NCBI RefSeq assembly: GCF_014645815.1
Contig: NZ_BMML01000023.1
Span: 1-64,000 of the forward strand
Direction: 5' to 3'
DNA length: 64,000 nucleotides
Source: Streptomyces fuscichromogenes
GTDB taxonomy: Bacteria > Actinomycetota > Actinomycetes > Streptomycetales > Streptomycetaceae
The position numbers and the translations under genes are program-made. The notes beneath the pieces are model-generated. The model saw only the letters and a program-made list of their open reading frames with translations, did no database searches and was not told the DNA's origin. Below, in pieces: positions 34,332 to 42,175 of this stretch; the first letter of the stretch is position 1; every line of letters starts with the position of its first letter.

Positions 34332-36179
34332 TCAGGTGAGGTGCCAGAGGGCGGGGGTGTGCTGGTCGGGCGGATACTGGACCACTCGGCCGTCGTCCGT
34401 CACGGTCAGCGCCATCCGGGTGATCGCGTCGAACAGGTGGTAACCGTCCGCCGCGGGCTCCAACTCCCACCGCTGCACGGTGTTCTGGCTGTCGCACGGC
34501 TCCCAGGTCGCCTGCACGCCGGGCTGGAGCGGGGCGTTGAGGGTGAGCTTGCCGCCACGTATCTCCAGGCAGCCGTCGGTGCCGCGCAGGGTCGCGTAGC
34601 CGTCGGGAGTGCGAAGGACGTCCGCCCGGAACGACACTCCGTCCGCCCGGAAGGTGTACGTCCCGTCCGGGACCGGCACCTTCGTCAGGTCCCGCACGCC
34701 CGGTGCGGGTCCGACGGCCGTGCCGCGCGCGGTGAACTCCGCGTAGGTGGCGTCGGGATGCGGGTCGCCCCAGGTGGCCTGGGCGATGTGCCGCAGGGCG
34801 GGCCACAGTTCGGTGGCGACCTCGTTCTCGGTCTCGCCGCTGCCGTTGTCGGGCCAGAGGCTGATCTTCGCTCCGGTGATGCCGTCGGCGGAGGCGAGTT
34901 TCTCGCCCTCGAAGGAACGCGGGTCCCAACTCTGGTCGTACAGGGCCTCGGTGTCGCTGTGGAAGCCGCCGCGAACCAGGTAGAGGGAGTAGGAGGCGTT
35001 CATCACCGCATAGCCCTGGGCGATCAACCGGCTCGGTTTCACCGCCACGTCCAGCCAGTGCTCGACCGTGGTGCCGGCGGCCACGGGGACGGTGTTGGCA
35101 CCGGTGAGGCCGTCGTTCCAGATGCGCAGCTGCCGGCCCTTGCCCGCCGCGTAGGCCTGGACCCGGTTGATGAAGTCCACGTAGGCGTCCTGCGGGGTGG
35201 CGTCCGGACCGTACTTCTGCCGCGCGAAGGCGAGCATCTGCGGGTACTTGGCGTAGTCGGAGCCGAGCATGTACTCGTCGGCGCCCATGTGCCAGGACTT
35301 CGCGGTGAAGACCTGGGCGTACTCGTCCATGAGGCTCGTGTAGTAGTCGAAGGCGGCCTGCTGGGTGACGTCGAGCCGGGCGGGCTGCTTGTTGCCGTCG
35401 GAGTCCGTCAGTTGCAGGTCGGGGCGGTTCTCGATCCAGGGGTCCATGTGGCCCGGGGAGTTGATCTCCGGGATGATCTCGACGTGGTAGCGGTCGCCGA
35501 GGGCGACCAGCCGGCGTATCTCGTCCTTGGTGTAGTAGCCCCAGGTGTTGGCCTCGGGATGGACGTCGCTCTTCACCTTCAGCTCCAGGAGCAGCTGGTT
35601 GAGCTTGTGGTACGCCATCTCGCGGACCAGGTTCTCCAGCCAGGGCAGGGAGACGTGGATGTAGCAGGCGCAGACGCCGACACCCCGCTCGCGGTAGCGC
35701 GGTACGTCGGTGGTGTGCCCGGCGGGGATCCGGTCGCCCTGGGCGAGCAGCTGGAGGAGGGTACGGGTGCCGTAGAAGGCGCCGGTCCCGGTCGCGCCGG
35801 TGATCGACAGCCGTCGGCCGGAGGTGAGTTGATAGCCCTCGGCGCCCAGCGCGGGCGCGGCCGAGGGGCGGACGTCGATGACGATGTCGCCGGGGCGGGA
35901 GGCGCCCGTGGTGACCGGGACCACGCCGTGTCCGGCCGCCCGGAGATCGTCGGCGAGGGTGTCGGCGACCCTGCGCCCGGCCGCGTCGTCCGCGACCAGG
36001 CGCGTCCCGGCGCCGAACGCGTAACTCCCCTGTTCCGGCGTCCAGTCGGCCAGCGCGGGCACGGTGACCGGTGTGACCGGGCGGCGCTGCTGCGCCACCG
36101 CCGAGGTCGGGGCCGCCAGCAGGGTCAGCGCCGCCGCGGCCCCGAGGAGCCGCACGAGTCTCTTCCTGGTCTCAGGCAT
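34332..36179 (-). CDS. GH20 beta-N-acetylhexosaminidase, secreted
   Basis: 615 residues. Sec signal peptide with AAAALTLLAAPTSAVAQ. An N-terminal GH20b-like domain precedes the barrel with LLLELKVKSD, IPEINSPGHMDPW and the catalytic Asp-Glu pair in WHMGADEYM (about 298-300). A C-terminal beta-trefoil-like region (about 505-615) may bind carbohydrate. It would remove terminal GlcNAc (or GalNAc) from complex glycans; a lacto-N-biosidase activity is a less likely alternative. It overlaps the upstream GH29 gene by 8 nt, so the ATG at 36179 is translationally coupled. Confidence 0.88.
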   Translation of the reverse strand: MPETRKRLVRLLGAAAALTLLAAPTSAVAQQRRPVTPVTVPALADWTPEQGSYAFGAGTRLVADDAAGRRVADTLADDLRAAGHGVVPVTTGASRPGDIVIDVRPSAAPALGAEGYQLTSGRRLSITGATGTGAFYGTRTLLQLLAQGDRIPAGHTTDVPRYRERGVGVCACYIHVSLPWLENLVREMAYHKLNQLLLELKVKSDVHPEANTWGYYTKDEIRRLVALGDRYHVEIIPEINSPGHMDPWIENRPDLQLTDSDGNKQPARLDVTQQAAFDYYTSLMDEYAQVFTAKSWHMGADEYMLGSDYAKYPQMLAFARQKYGPDATPQDAYVDFINRVQAYAAGKGRQLRIWNDGLTGANTVPVAAGTTVEHWLDVAVKPSRLIAQGYAVMNASYSLYLVRGGFHSDTEALYDQSWDPRSFEGEKLASADGITGAKISLWPDNGSGETENEVATELWPALRHIAQATWGDPHPDATYAEFTARGTAVGPAPGVRDLTKVPVPDGTYTFRADGVSFRADVLRTPDGYATLRGTDGCLEIRGGKLTLNAPLQPGVQATWEPCDSQNTVQRWELEPAADGYHLFDAITRMALTVTDDGRVVQYPPDQHTPALWHLT

Positions 36180-38556
36180 GCCATTCCACCTTGAACACCC
36201 AGGCGTGCCGTCCCGCCCGGCGGGCCGCCGCGGGCACGTCGATCACCAGGGCTCCGTCGGCGGTGGTCCAGGTCAGCGGCCGGTCGTGGCCGAGCATGGT
36301 CACCCGGTCGCCGGTGCGGACCGGCACCGGGGCCTCGACGGTGAGCCTGGCGCCGGGCTCGGTCAGGGAGTGGATGTAGAAGGCCTCGTCCGTGCGGACC
36401 GTGAAGCGCAGGTCGTCGCCGAGCTGGGGCATCCGCGACCAGTACGTGGTGCCGTAGACCGCCTCGCCGTTGACGGCGAGCCAGGCACCCGTCTCGCGCA
36501 GCCGGGTCTGCATGACCTGCGGGATGGTGCCGTCGGCGCGCGGGCCGATGTCGAGCAGGAAGTTGCCGTTCTTGGAGACGATGTCGACGAGGCTGTGCAC
36601 GACCTCCTCGGTGGTCATGTAGGCGTCGTCCGGGGTCTCCCGGTTGTAGCCGTAACTGCGGGGGTCGAGGCCGCGGCTGGCCTCCCACTTGGCGACGACG
36701 GTGTCGGCGTACGTCGTGTACTCGGGCGTGGTGTAGTCGTGGAAGCCGATGCCCGAGCGGTCGTTGACGGTCACGTCGATCGGACGGGCGCGGTTCTTGG
36801 CGTGGTTGAAGTACTCGGCGAGGACATGGACGCTGTCGTTGTCACCGCCGATGTCGCACCAGATGATCTCCGGGTCGTAGCCGTGGATCAGTTCGAGCAG
36901 CTGCGGGGCCTGGTAGTCCCGTACGAAGTCCTTGCCCGCGGTGTAGCCGGTGTACGGCAGCGGATCCAGGGTGTAGGGGTTGCGCGGGGCGTGGCCCATC
37001 CAGGGGCTGTCCGGGTTGAACCACTCGGGCATGGAGAAGTAGAGGCCGCGGTGGAGTTCGGGGGTGTACCGCCGGGACGCCTCGAACAGCTCCTTGACCA
37101 GGTCCCGTTTCGGGCCGAGCCGGACGGCGTTGCGGTCGGAGACCTTGGTGTCCCACAGGGCGAAGCCCTCGTGGTGCTTGGAGGTCAGGACGTGGTACTG
37201 GGCACCGGCGTCCCGGAACAGCTCCACCCAGGCACGCGGGTCGAACTTCTCGGCGGTGAAACGCGGGATGAAGTCGTCGTAGGCGAAGTCCGCGCCGTAG
37301 GTGTCCCGGTGGTGGGCGTACGTCGGGTTGTTCGGGTCCTGCATCTGGTCCCAGTACCACTCGGCGTACTGCACCCCGACCGGCGCCCAGGCCGGCACCG
37401 AGTAGACGCCCCAGTGGATGAAGATGCCGAACTTGGCGTCGTTGAACCAGTAGGGCGCCCGGTGGCCGGCCAACGAGGTCTCGGTGGGCTGGTAGTCGGC
37501 GGTGCCGAGTGTCAACGTTGCGTGGCTGGCGGCGACTTGAGTGCCCCGGCCGCGCACGCTCACCGTGCCGTCCCGCGCGGTGCCGGGCGCGGTGCCCGTG
37601 CGGCTGCGGATGCCGACGCGGACGCGTGCCTGTTCGCCGGGGTCGAGGCGGCGGATGCGGGCCGGCTGCACCGTGCGGGCGCCGGGGACGTCGACGCGTA
37701 CGGACACGTGGTCGCCCGCCAGGATCGTGACGGTGCCCGCGTTGACGACGGTGGCCTCGACGCTCTGCGCGCCGGTTTCGTCGAGCAGGGAGTGGGTGGA
37801 CCGGGCCTCGCGCAGGGCCAGCGCCCGTCCCTGGGCGACGGGCTGGAGGGAGAGCGCGAAGACGTGCAGGGCGGTCCTGCCCGCCTCGGCCGGGCCGGTG
37901 ACCGGCAGGGTGAGGGCGACGGCCTCGCGTTGCGGGTCGAGCCACACCTCGCAGGTGCCGATGCCGACGCTGTGCGCGTCCTTGCCGCCGTCCGGCTGGT
38001 AGCGGTACGGCGCCGACAGCGGTCCGCCCACCGCGTACCAGTCGCCGCCGCTCAGCCCGGCGGTGCTGGTCGTGCCGTCGGCGTAGTGGACGGTGGCCGT
38101 GCCGGCGGCGTTGCCGTAGCTGCCGGAGGTGAGGAAGACGGCCGACAGGTAGCGGCCCCGGGGAAGGTCGACGCGCTGGCCGAGCGCGACAACGTTGTTC
38201 CTGGCGCCCGCCGTCGCCGCCGGGAAGTCGAAGGGGATGCCGTCGACCACGATCCGGCCGGCCGGGAGTTCCTCGCCCGGGAACGTGTAGCCGGAGCCGT
38301 CGAAGTCACCGCCCCGGGCGGCGGCGGTGTCGATGCCGTCGTTGTCGTAGAGGGAGTCGAGCGGCACCGGAACCGGGTCGGGGACGGGCACCCAGGGCGA
38401 CGCGGCCTGCTCGTCGGCGGTCCGGGCATCCGCCGGTTCCCCGGCCTGTTCGGCGGCACCGGCCTCGGCCGGTGCGGCGAGGGGCAGGGCCGCCGCCGCG
38501 GCGGCCCCCGCCGCGACCCCCAGGACCTGACGTCTTGGATACGGAGACATGCTCAT
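36172..38556 (-). CDS. GH29 alpha-L-fucosidase with N-terminal beta modules, secreted
   Basis: 794 residues. Twin-arginine signal (YPRRQVLGVAAGAAAAA), two beta-rich modules (about 60-350), then the GH29 domain: KFGIFIHWGVYSVPAWAP, TSKHHEGFALWDTK and nucleophile Asp in PEIIWCDIGG (about 567), then LLDIGPRADG. This matches the broad GH29-A subgroup, which includes enzymes acting on core alpha-1,6 fucose. ATG at 38556 has GGAG 7 nt upstream; ATG at 38550 is a second option. First gene of the operon with GH20 and the other GH29, under a recognisable -35/-10 promoter. Confidence 0.88.
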   Translation of the reverse strand: MSMSPYPRRQVLGVAAGAAAAAALPLAAPAEAGAAEQAGEPADARTADEQAASPWVPVPDPVPVPLDSLYDNDGIDTAAARGGDFDGSGYTFPGEELPAGRIVVDGIPFDFPAATAGARNNVVALGQRVDLPRGRYLSAVFLTSGSYGNAAGTATVHYADGTTSTAGLSGGDWYAVGGPLSAPYRYQPDGGKDAHSVGIGTCEVWLDPQREAVALTLPVTGPAEAGRTALHVFALSLQPVAQGRALALREARSTHSLLDETGAQSVEATVVNAGTVTILAGDHVSVRVDVPGARTVQPARIRRLDPGEQARVRVGIRSRTGTAPGTARDGTVSVRGRGTQVAASHATLTLGTADYQPTETSLAGHRAPYWFNDAKFGIFIHWGVYSVPAWAPVGVQYAEWYWDQMQDPNNPTYAHHRDTYGADFAYDDFIPRFTAEKFDPRAWVELFRDAGAQYHVLTSKHHEGFALWDTKVSDRNAVRLGPKRDLVKELFEASRRYTPELHRGLYFSMPEWFNPDSPWMGHAPRNPYTLDPLPYTGYTAGKDFVRDYQAPQLLELIHGYDPEIIWCDIGGDNDSVHVLAEYFNHAKNRARPIDVTVNDRSGIGFHDYTTPEYTTYADTVVAKWEASRGLDPRSYGYNRETPDDAYMTTEEVVHSLVDIVSKNGNFLLDIGPRADGTIPQVMQTRLRETGAWLAVNGEAVYGTTYWSRMPQLGDDLRFTVRTDEAFYIHSLTEPGARLTVEAPVPVRTGDRVTMLGHDRPLTWTTADGALVIDVPAAARRAGRHAWVFKVEWHA

Positions 38557-38583
38557 TGCGCGGCTCCATTCATCGGATGTCTG

Positions 38584-38612
38584 ATGATCGAGCGGGCTCG
38601 GAGACCTGTCAA
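38584..38612 (-). promoter_or_regulatory. Likely vegetative promoter of the fucosidase operon
   Basis: On the minus strand, TTGACA (38612-38607) and GATCAT (38589-38584) are separated by 17 nt, close to the major sigma consensus. It lies 28 nt upstream of the GH29 start. I saw no copy of the AGCGYATTAG motif in this region. Confidence 0.5.
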
Positions 38613-38806
38613 TGGGGCACGCTCAGACGGGAGTTGAGTCAGTCGTCGGATGACCTGCGAGAAGAGCGCCGACCTCGGCGACCGGCCCGCGGCACACCCG
38701 GCCGACGGCTCCGGGAGCGGATGCTCTCGACGCGGAGCCCGCGGCCGGGCAGAGTGCCCTTTCGTACCGACGAGTAAGCCGCTTTTCCGCACCCCGAGGA
38801 GTGCCC

Positions 38807-40153
38807 GTGACCAACTGGGCCGGCCGGACCGCCACCGAGATCGCCGCCGCCGTACGCGAGAAGCGGGTCACCCCCCGGGAGGTGGTCGCCGCGCACCTGG
38901 AGCGGATCGCCCGGCTGGACGGGCGGATAGGCGCCTTCCGCACGGTCCGGGCGGACGCGGCGCTGGCGGAGGCGGACGAGGTCGCGGCCCGCGCCGGCCT
39001 CGCCGGACTCCCGCTCGCCGGGGTGCCGTTGGCGGTGAAGGACAACCTGCCGGTACGCGGCGAGGCGCACCTGGACGGTTCGGCCGCGATGCCGGACACG
39101 CCCGCCGACGCGGACCATGTCACCGTGGCACGGCTGCGGGCGGCGGGCGCGGTGGTCGTCGGGCTGACGAACGTGCCCGAACTGTGCGTCTTCGGCACCA
39201 CCGAGGGGATCCACGGCATCACCCGCAATCCCTGGGACACCCGGCGCAGCGCGGGCGGCTCCTCGGGCGGCAGCGCGGCCGCGGTCGCCGCCGGGCTGGC
39301 GCCGATCGCCCTCGGCAACGACGGCATGGGCTCGCTCCGCATCCCGGCGGCCAACTGCGGCCTGGTCACCATCAAGCCCGGATTCGGGGTCGTCCCGGCC
39401 GGGATCGGCAACGGCGACTGGTTCGGCATGTCGGAGAACGGGCCGCTGGCGACCACCGTGGCCGACGCCCGGCTGATGCTCTCGGTACTGGCGGAGAAGG
39501 AGTTCGAGAGCGCCGGACCGGGCACCCCGCGGAAGATCGCCGTCTCGCTGCGCAGCCCGCTGGTCGGGGTGACCGTCAGCAGACCGTATACGAACGCGGC
39601 GAAGGAGGCGGCGGAGCTGCTGGCGGGCAGCGGGCACGAGCTGCGGCGCGCGGACCCGCCGTACCCGGCCTCGATCGGGGTCACCGCGCTCCGGCACTGG
39701 ACCGCCGGGACGGCGGTGGACGCGGCCGGTCTGGACCCCGCCCGGCTGACCCGGCGGACCCGGGTGCACGCGGCCATCGGGCGCCGCTTCCTGCACGGGG
39801 TGCAGACCGGCGACGCGCGCGAGCGGCTGCGCGCCCGGCTCGCCCCGTTCTTCGCCGAGTACGACGTGCTGCTCACCCCGGCGCTGGCCCGCCACGCCCC
39901 GGAGGCGGCCCCCTGGCACGAGCGGGGCTGGCTGCGCAACGCCGTGGCCGGTTCCCACTACTCACCGCTGACCCCGGCCTGGAACCTCACCGGCTGGCCG
40001 GCGATGTCGGTCCCGTTCGGCACCCTGCCCTCGGGCGCACCCTGCGCCGTACAGCTGGTGGGCCGGCCGGGCTCGGAGACGGTCCTGCTGGAGGTGGCCC
40101 GGCAACTGGAGGAACTGCGCCCGTGGCAGCGGACGGCGCCACTCGACTCCTAG
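38807..40153 (+). CDS. Amidase signature family hydrolase
   Basis: 448 residues. The Ser-cisSer-Lys triad is visible: Lys in LAVKDNLP (about residue 77), cis-Ser in RRSAGGSSGGSAAAVAAG (about 146-163) and the nucleophile Ser in GNDGMGSLRIPAANCG. The usual acidic residue and Thr after the nucleophile motif are somewhat altered, as in several actinomycete members. It hydrolyses an amide of unknown nature. GTG at 38807 is favoured since GAGGA lies 6 nt upstream; a GTG at 38801 abuts that site. It is divergent from the fucosidase operon with 250 nt between; no functional link is evident. Confidence 0.85.
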   Translation: MTNWAGRTATEIAAAVREKRVTPREVVAAHLERIARLDGRIGAFRTVRADAALAEADEVAARAGLAGLPLAGVPLAVKDNLPVRGEAHLDGSAAMPDTPADADHVTVARLRAAGAVVVGLTNVPELCVFGTTEGIHGITRNPWDTRRSAGGSSGGSAAAVAAGLAPIALGNDGMGSLRIPAANCGLVTIKPGFGVVPAGIGNGDWFGMSENGPLATTVADARLMLSVLAEKEFESAGPGTPRKIAVSLRSPLVGVTVSRPYTNAAKEAAELLAGSGHELRRADPPYPASIGVTALRHWTAGTAVDAAGLDPARLTRRTRVHAAIGRRFLHGVQTGDARERLRARLAPFFAEYDVLLTPALARHAPEAAPWHERGWLRNAVAGSHYSPLTPAWNLTGWPAMSVPFGTLPSGAPCAVQLVGRPGSETVLLEVARQLEELRPWQRTAPLDS

Positions 40154-40229
40154 GACGGTGGCGGCGGTCTTTTCGTGGCGGGTGGCCTCCTGCGAGGCGT
40201 CGGGGCCCCCACGGTGGCTCCTCTGATCA

Positions 40230-40256
40230 CATGGGCGTGAGTCTCGCACGCCCATG
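40230..40256. terminator. Bidirectional terminator after amidase
   Basis: CATGGGCGTG and CACGCCCATG form a perfect 10-bp stem with a 7-nt loop, between the convergent amidase gene and the 57-residue peptide gene. Confidence 0.7.
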
Positions 40257-40277
40257 CGCGTCGAACGATCGCGACGG

Positions 40278-40293
40278 GACCGACCGGTCGGTC
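40278..40293. promoter_or_regulatory. Perfect 16-bp palindrome of TetR-operator type
   Basis: GACCGACCGGTCGGTC is a perfect palindrome overlapping the stop codon of the 57-residue gene. Its form is typical of TetR-family operators, but no TetR gene is in the window. It could instead extend the terminator. Confidence 0.4.
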
Positions 40294-40465
40294 AGTCCAC
40301 GCTGGGCAGGATGTGGGGCTCGGCCAGATCCTCCTCGTAACCCGCGAGGCGGATCGGGGCGGACCGGGCCCACACGTCCAGGCTGCCGAGCTGTCCGGGC
40401 CGACTGCCCGCGCGCTCCGTGCGTTCCTTGGGGCGCTGCTCGCGATTCGTCTTCTCAGGTGTCAC
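40292..40465 (-). CDS. 57-residue hydrophilic peptide of unknown function
   Basis: A short gene not resembling its surroundings. GTG at 40465 has AAAGGAG 6 nt upstream, the best ribosome binding site in this part of the window. The peptide has a charged, Lys/Arg/Glu-rich first half (MTPEKTNREQRPKERTERAG) and a second half with LDVWARSAPIRLAG and an acidic end (YEEDLAEPHILPSVD). No signal peptide, cysteine or membrane segment. The shape (charged leader, distinct tail) would fit a RiPP precursor, but no modification enzyme is adjacent and I recognise no family. Convergent with the amidase gene. Confidence 0.6.
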   Translation of the reverse strand: MTPEKTNREQRPKERTERAGSRPGQLGSLDVWARSAPIRLAGYEEDLAEPHILPSVD

Positions 40466-40949
40466 CGCGCACTCCTTTTGTGTCGGTCACCCTCGGGGCG
40501 TACCGGACAGCCTGCGGTCCGGTGCTTGGCGCCCGCTTGGGTCTGGGTTAAGGCCAGTTCGGACGCGGTGGCGCCGGTAACTCACAAGAGAGCAGGCCGT
40601 TGTCGACCGGCTTGCCCCGGGACGGACCGTGGGTGTGGGTGGGACCCCTTGTTGCTGTCCGTCCCCTACAGATTAACCAAATGAGCAGGGGTCCGCTCGA
40701 TAGGGACTGCAAACAAGGTGTAACTATCGCAAGTCTTTGCGCACTTCGATGACCGGCAAATGCACCTGTTCGTTACATTATTCCCCGTTTATGCCCCATC
40801 CGCTCGACCTCTTCATGCGAACGCGTCTTCGAATACACGGGCCGCCGCTCCCTTCACAGGCTGTGCAGTTCAGGTGGCGTTGGCCGGGTCGAAAACTCCG
40901 CATGATCCGATGGCCCAGGACAACGGCTGTCTCGCGGAAGGACTGACGC
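40466..40949. other. 484-bp intergenic region, partly A+T-richer
   Basis: Divergent region between the 57-residue gene and the HD-like gene. It holds a small hairpin CCGGAC-8-GTCCGG (40503-40522) and a local drop in G+C around 40665-40860 (for example GTTACATTATTCC near 40783). I see no convincing gene. Promoters for both neighbours should lie here; no clear -35/-10 pair was found. Confidence 0.5.
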
Positions 40950-41327
40950 ATGGAGTTGCGCAGCGTCGAGGAGCTGATGGATCTGCTGTACGCCTGCCGG
41001 CACCAGCGCGCACTGCGCACCGCGGCACTGCTGCGCCGCGGCCGCCCCGCCGACAAGGAGCTCCAGGTGGCGGGTCTGGTGCGCGGCATCCAGGGACTGC
41101 CGGACCCGGCCGGCGGCCCCGCGCACGCGGTGCGCCACCTGCTCGGGGAACGCGTCTACCACCTCGTCCGCGGGGACGGCGCCGCCACCGAGGACGACGT
41201 ACTGCGACTGCGCCAGGCCGACGAGGAGAGCCGCACCGCGGGCTTCGACGCGGGCGTCCTGGAGGACTGGCGGACCGTGCTGGAACTGGTCGCCGCCCGC
41301 AACTCCCGTCTGGGGGCTGTCGACTGA
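40950..41327 (+). CDS. Short HD-domain-like protein lacking the metal-binding HD motif
   Basis: 125 residues. The helical pattern and the C-terminal part (DDVLRLRQADEESRTAGFDA, then LEDWRTVLELV) resemble the HD-domain phosphonate-catabolism proteins (PhnZ / inositol oxygenase-like). The expected His-Asp metal motif is absent: the equivalent helix reads ELQVAGLVRGIQGLPD. The protein is also shorter than the family. It may be a non-catalytic relative. GGAAGGA lies 8 nt upstream of the ATG. The SDR gene follows after 25 nt, so the two are likely co-transcribed. Confidence 0.65.
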   Translation: MELRSVEELMDLLYACRHQRALRTAALLRRGRPADKELQVAGLVRGIQGLPDPAGGPAHAVRHLLGERVYHLVRGDGAATEDDVLRLRQADEESRTAGFDAGVLEDWRTVLELVAARNSRLGAVD

Positions 41328-41352
41328 CGTTCCGTCATGAGACGGTACGGCG

Positions 41353-42123
41353 ATGACGTCAACGCACGGGCTGCCGTACGGCCTCCGCGGCCGGGCGGCC
41401 GTCGTCACCGGCGGCACCCGCGGGATCGGGCGCGCGGTCGCCGCGGCGCTCGCGGCGGCGGGCGCGCTGGTGTGCGTGAGCGCGCGCGACGCGGCCGAGG
41501 TGCGGCGTACGGCCGCGGAGCTCGGCGGGGTCGGCCTGGCCGGCAGCGTCGCCGAGCCGGAGCACGCCCGGGAGCTGACCCGGCTGGCGCTGAGCGAGTT
41601 CGGACGGCTGGACATCCTCGTCAACAACGCGGCGACCAACCGCCCGTACGGCCCGCTGATGGACGCGGACCTCGGCCTGTGGCGGGAGGCGTTCACGGTC
41701 AACGTGGAGGCTCCGCTGCGGCTGACGCAGTGCGCGTGGCGCGGCTGGATGCGGGAGCACGGCGGCTCGGTGGTCAACATCTGCACGGAGGGCGCGGCCC
41801 ATGTCGGCCCCGACGTGGGCGCGTACGGCACCAGCAAGGCCGCGCTCCTGCACCTGACCGAGCAGCTGGCGGGCGAACTGGCACCCCGGGTCCGGGTCAA
41901 CTCGGTCTCACCGGGTCTGGTGCGCACGGAGATGGCCCGCTTCATGTGGGAGCCACGGGAGGACGAGATCGCCGCCGGCCTGCCGCTCGGGAGGATCGGG
42001 GAGCCGGAGGACGTGGCGGAGGCGGTGCTGTGGCTGGCCTCGGACGCGGCACGCTGGGTGACCGGAGCGGACCTGGTGGTGGACGGCGGCACCCGGGTAC
42101 GAGCGGCCCACCTGCCCACCTGA
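41353..42123 (+). CDS. SDR family oxidoreductase
   Basis: 256 residues, classical SDR: cofactor motif TGGTRGIG, NNAA in place of NNAG, active-site Tyr/Lys in YGTSKAA and the C-terminal VTGADLVVDGG. The Ser position in VNICTEGAAHVG is replaced by Thr-Glu context, which is uncommon. It lies directly after the HD-like gene and is probably co-transcribed. Substrate unknown. Confidence 0.85.
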   Translation: MTSTHGLPYGLRGRAAVVTGGTRGIGRAVAAALAAAGALVCVSARDAAEVRRTAAELGGVGLAGSVAEPEHARELTRLALSEFGRLDILVNNAATNRPYGPLMDADLGLWREAFTVNVEAPLRLTQCAWRGWMREHGGSVVNICTEGAAHVGPDVGAYGTSKAALLHLTEQLAGELAPRVRVNSVSPGLVRTEMARFMWEPREDEIAAGLPLGRIGEPEDVAEAVLWLASDAARWVTGADLVVDGGTRVRAAHLPT

Positions 42124-42175
42124 AGGGGCGCGCACGGCCACCCGGGGCCCGCACCCGCCCCCGGTCAGGCGGGGC

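Noticed and set aside
40292..40465. Lasso peptide, lanthipeptide or FxSxx precursor assignment
   Set aside because: No cysteine, no Thr at -2/Gly1 lasso pattern, the tail is LPSVD rather than FxSxx, and no maturation enzyme is adjacent.
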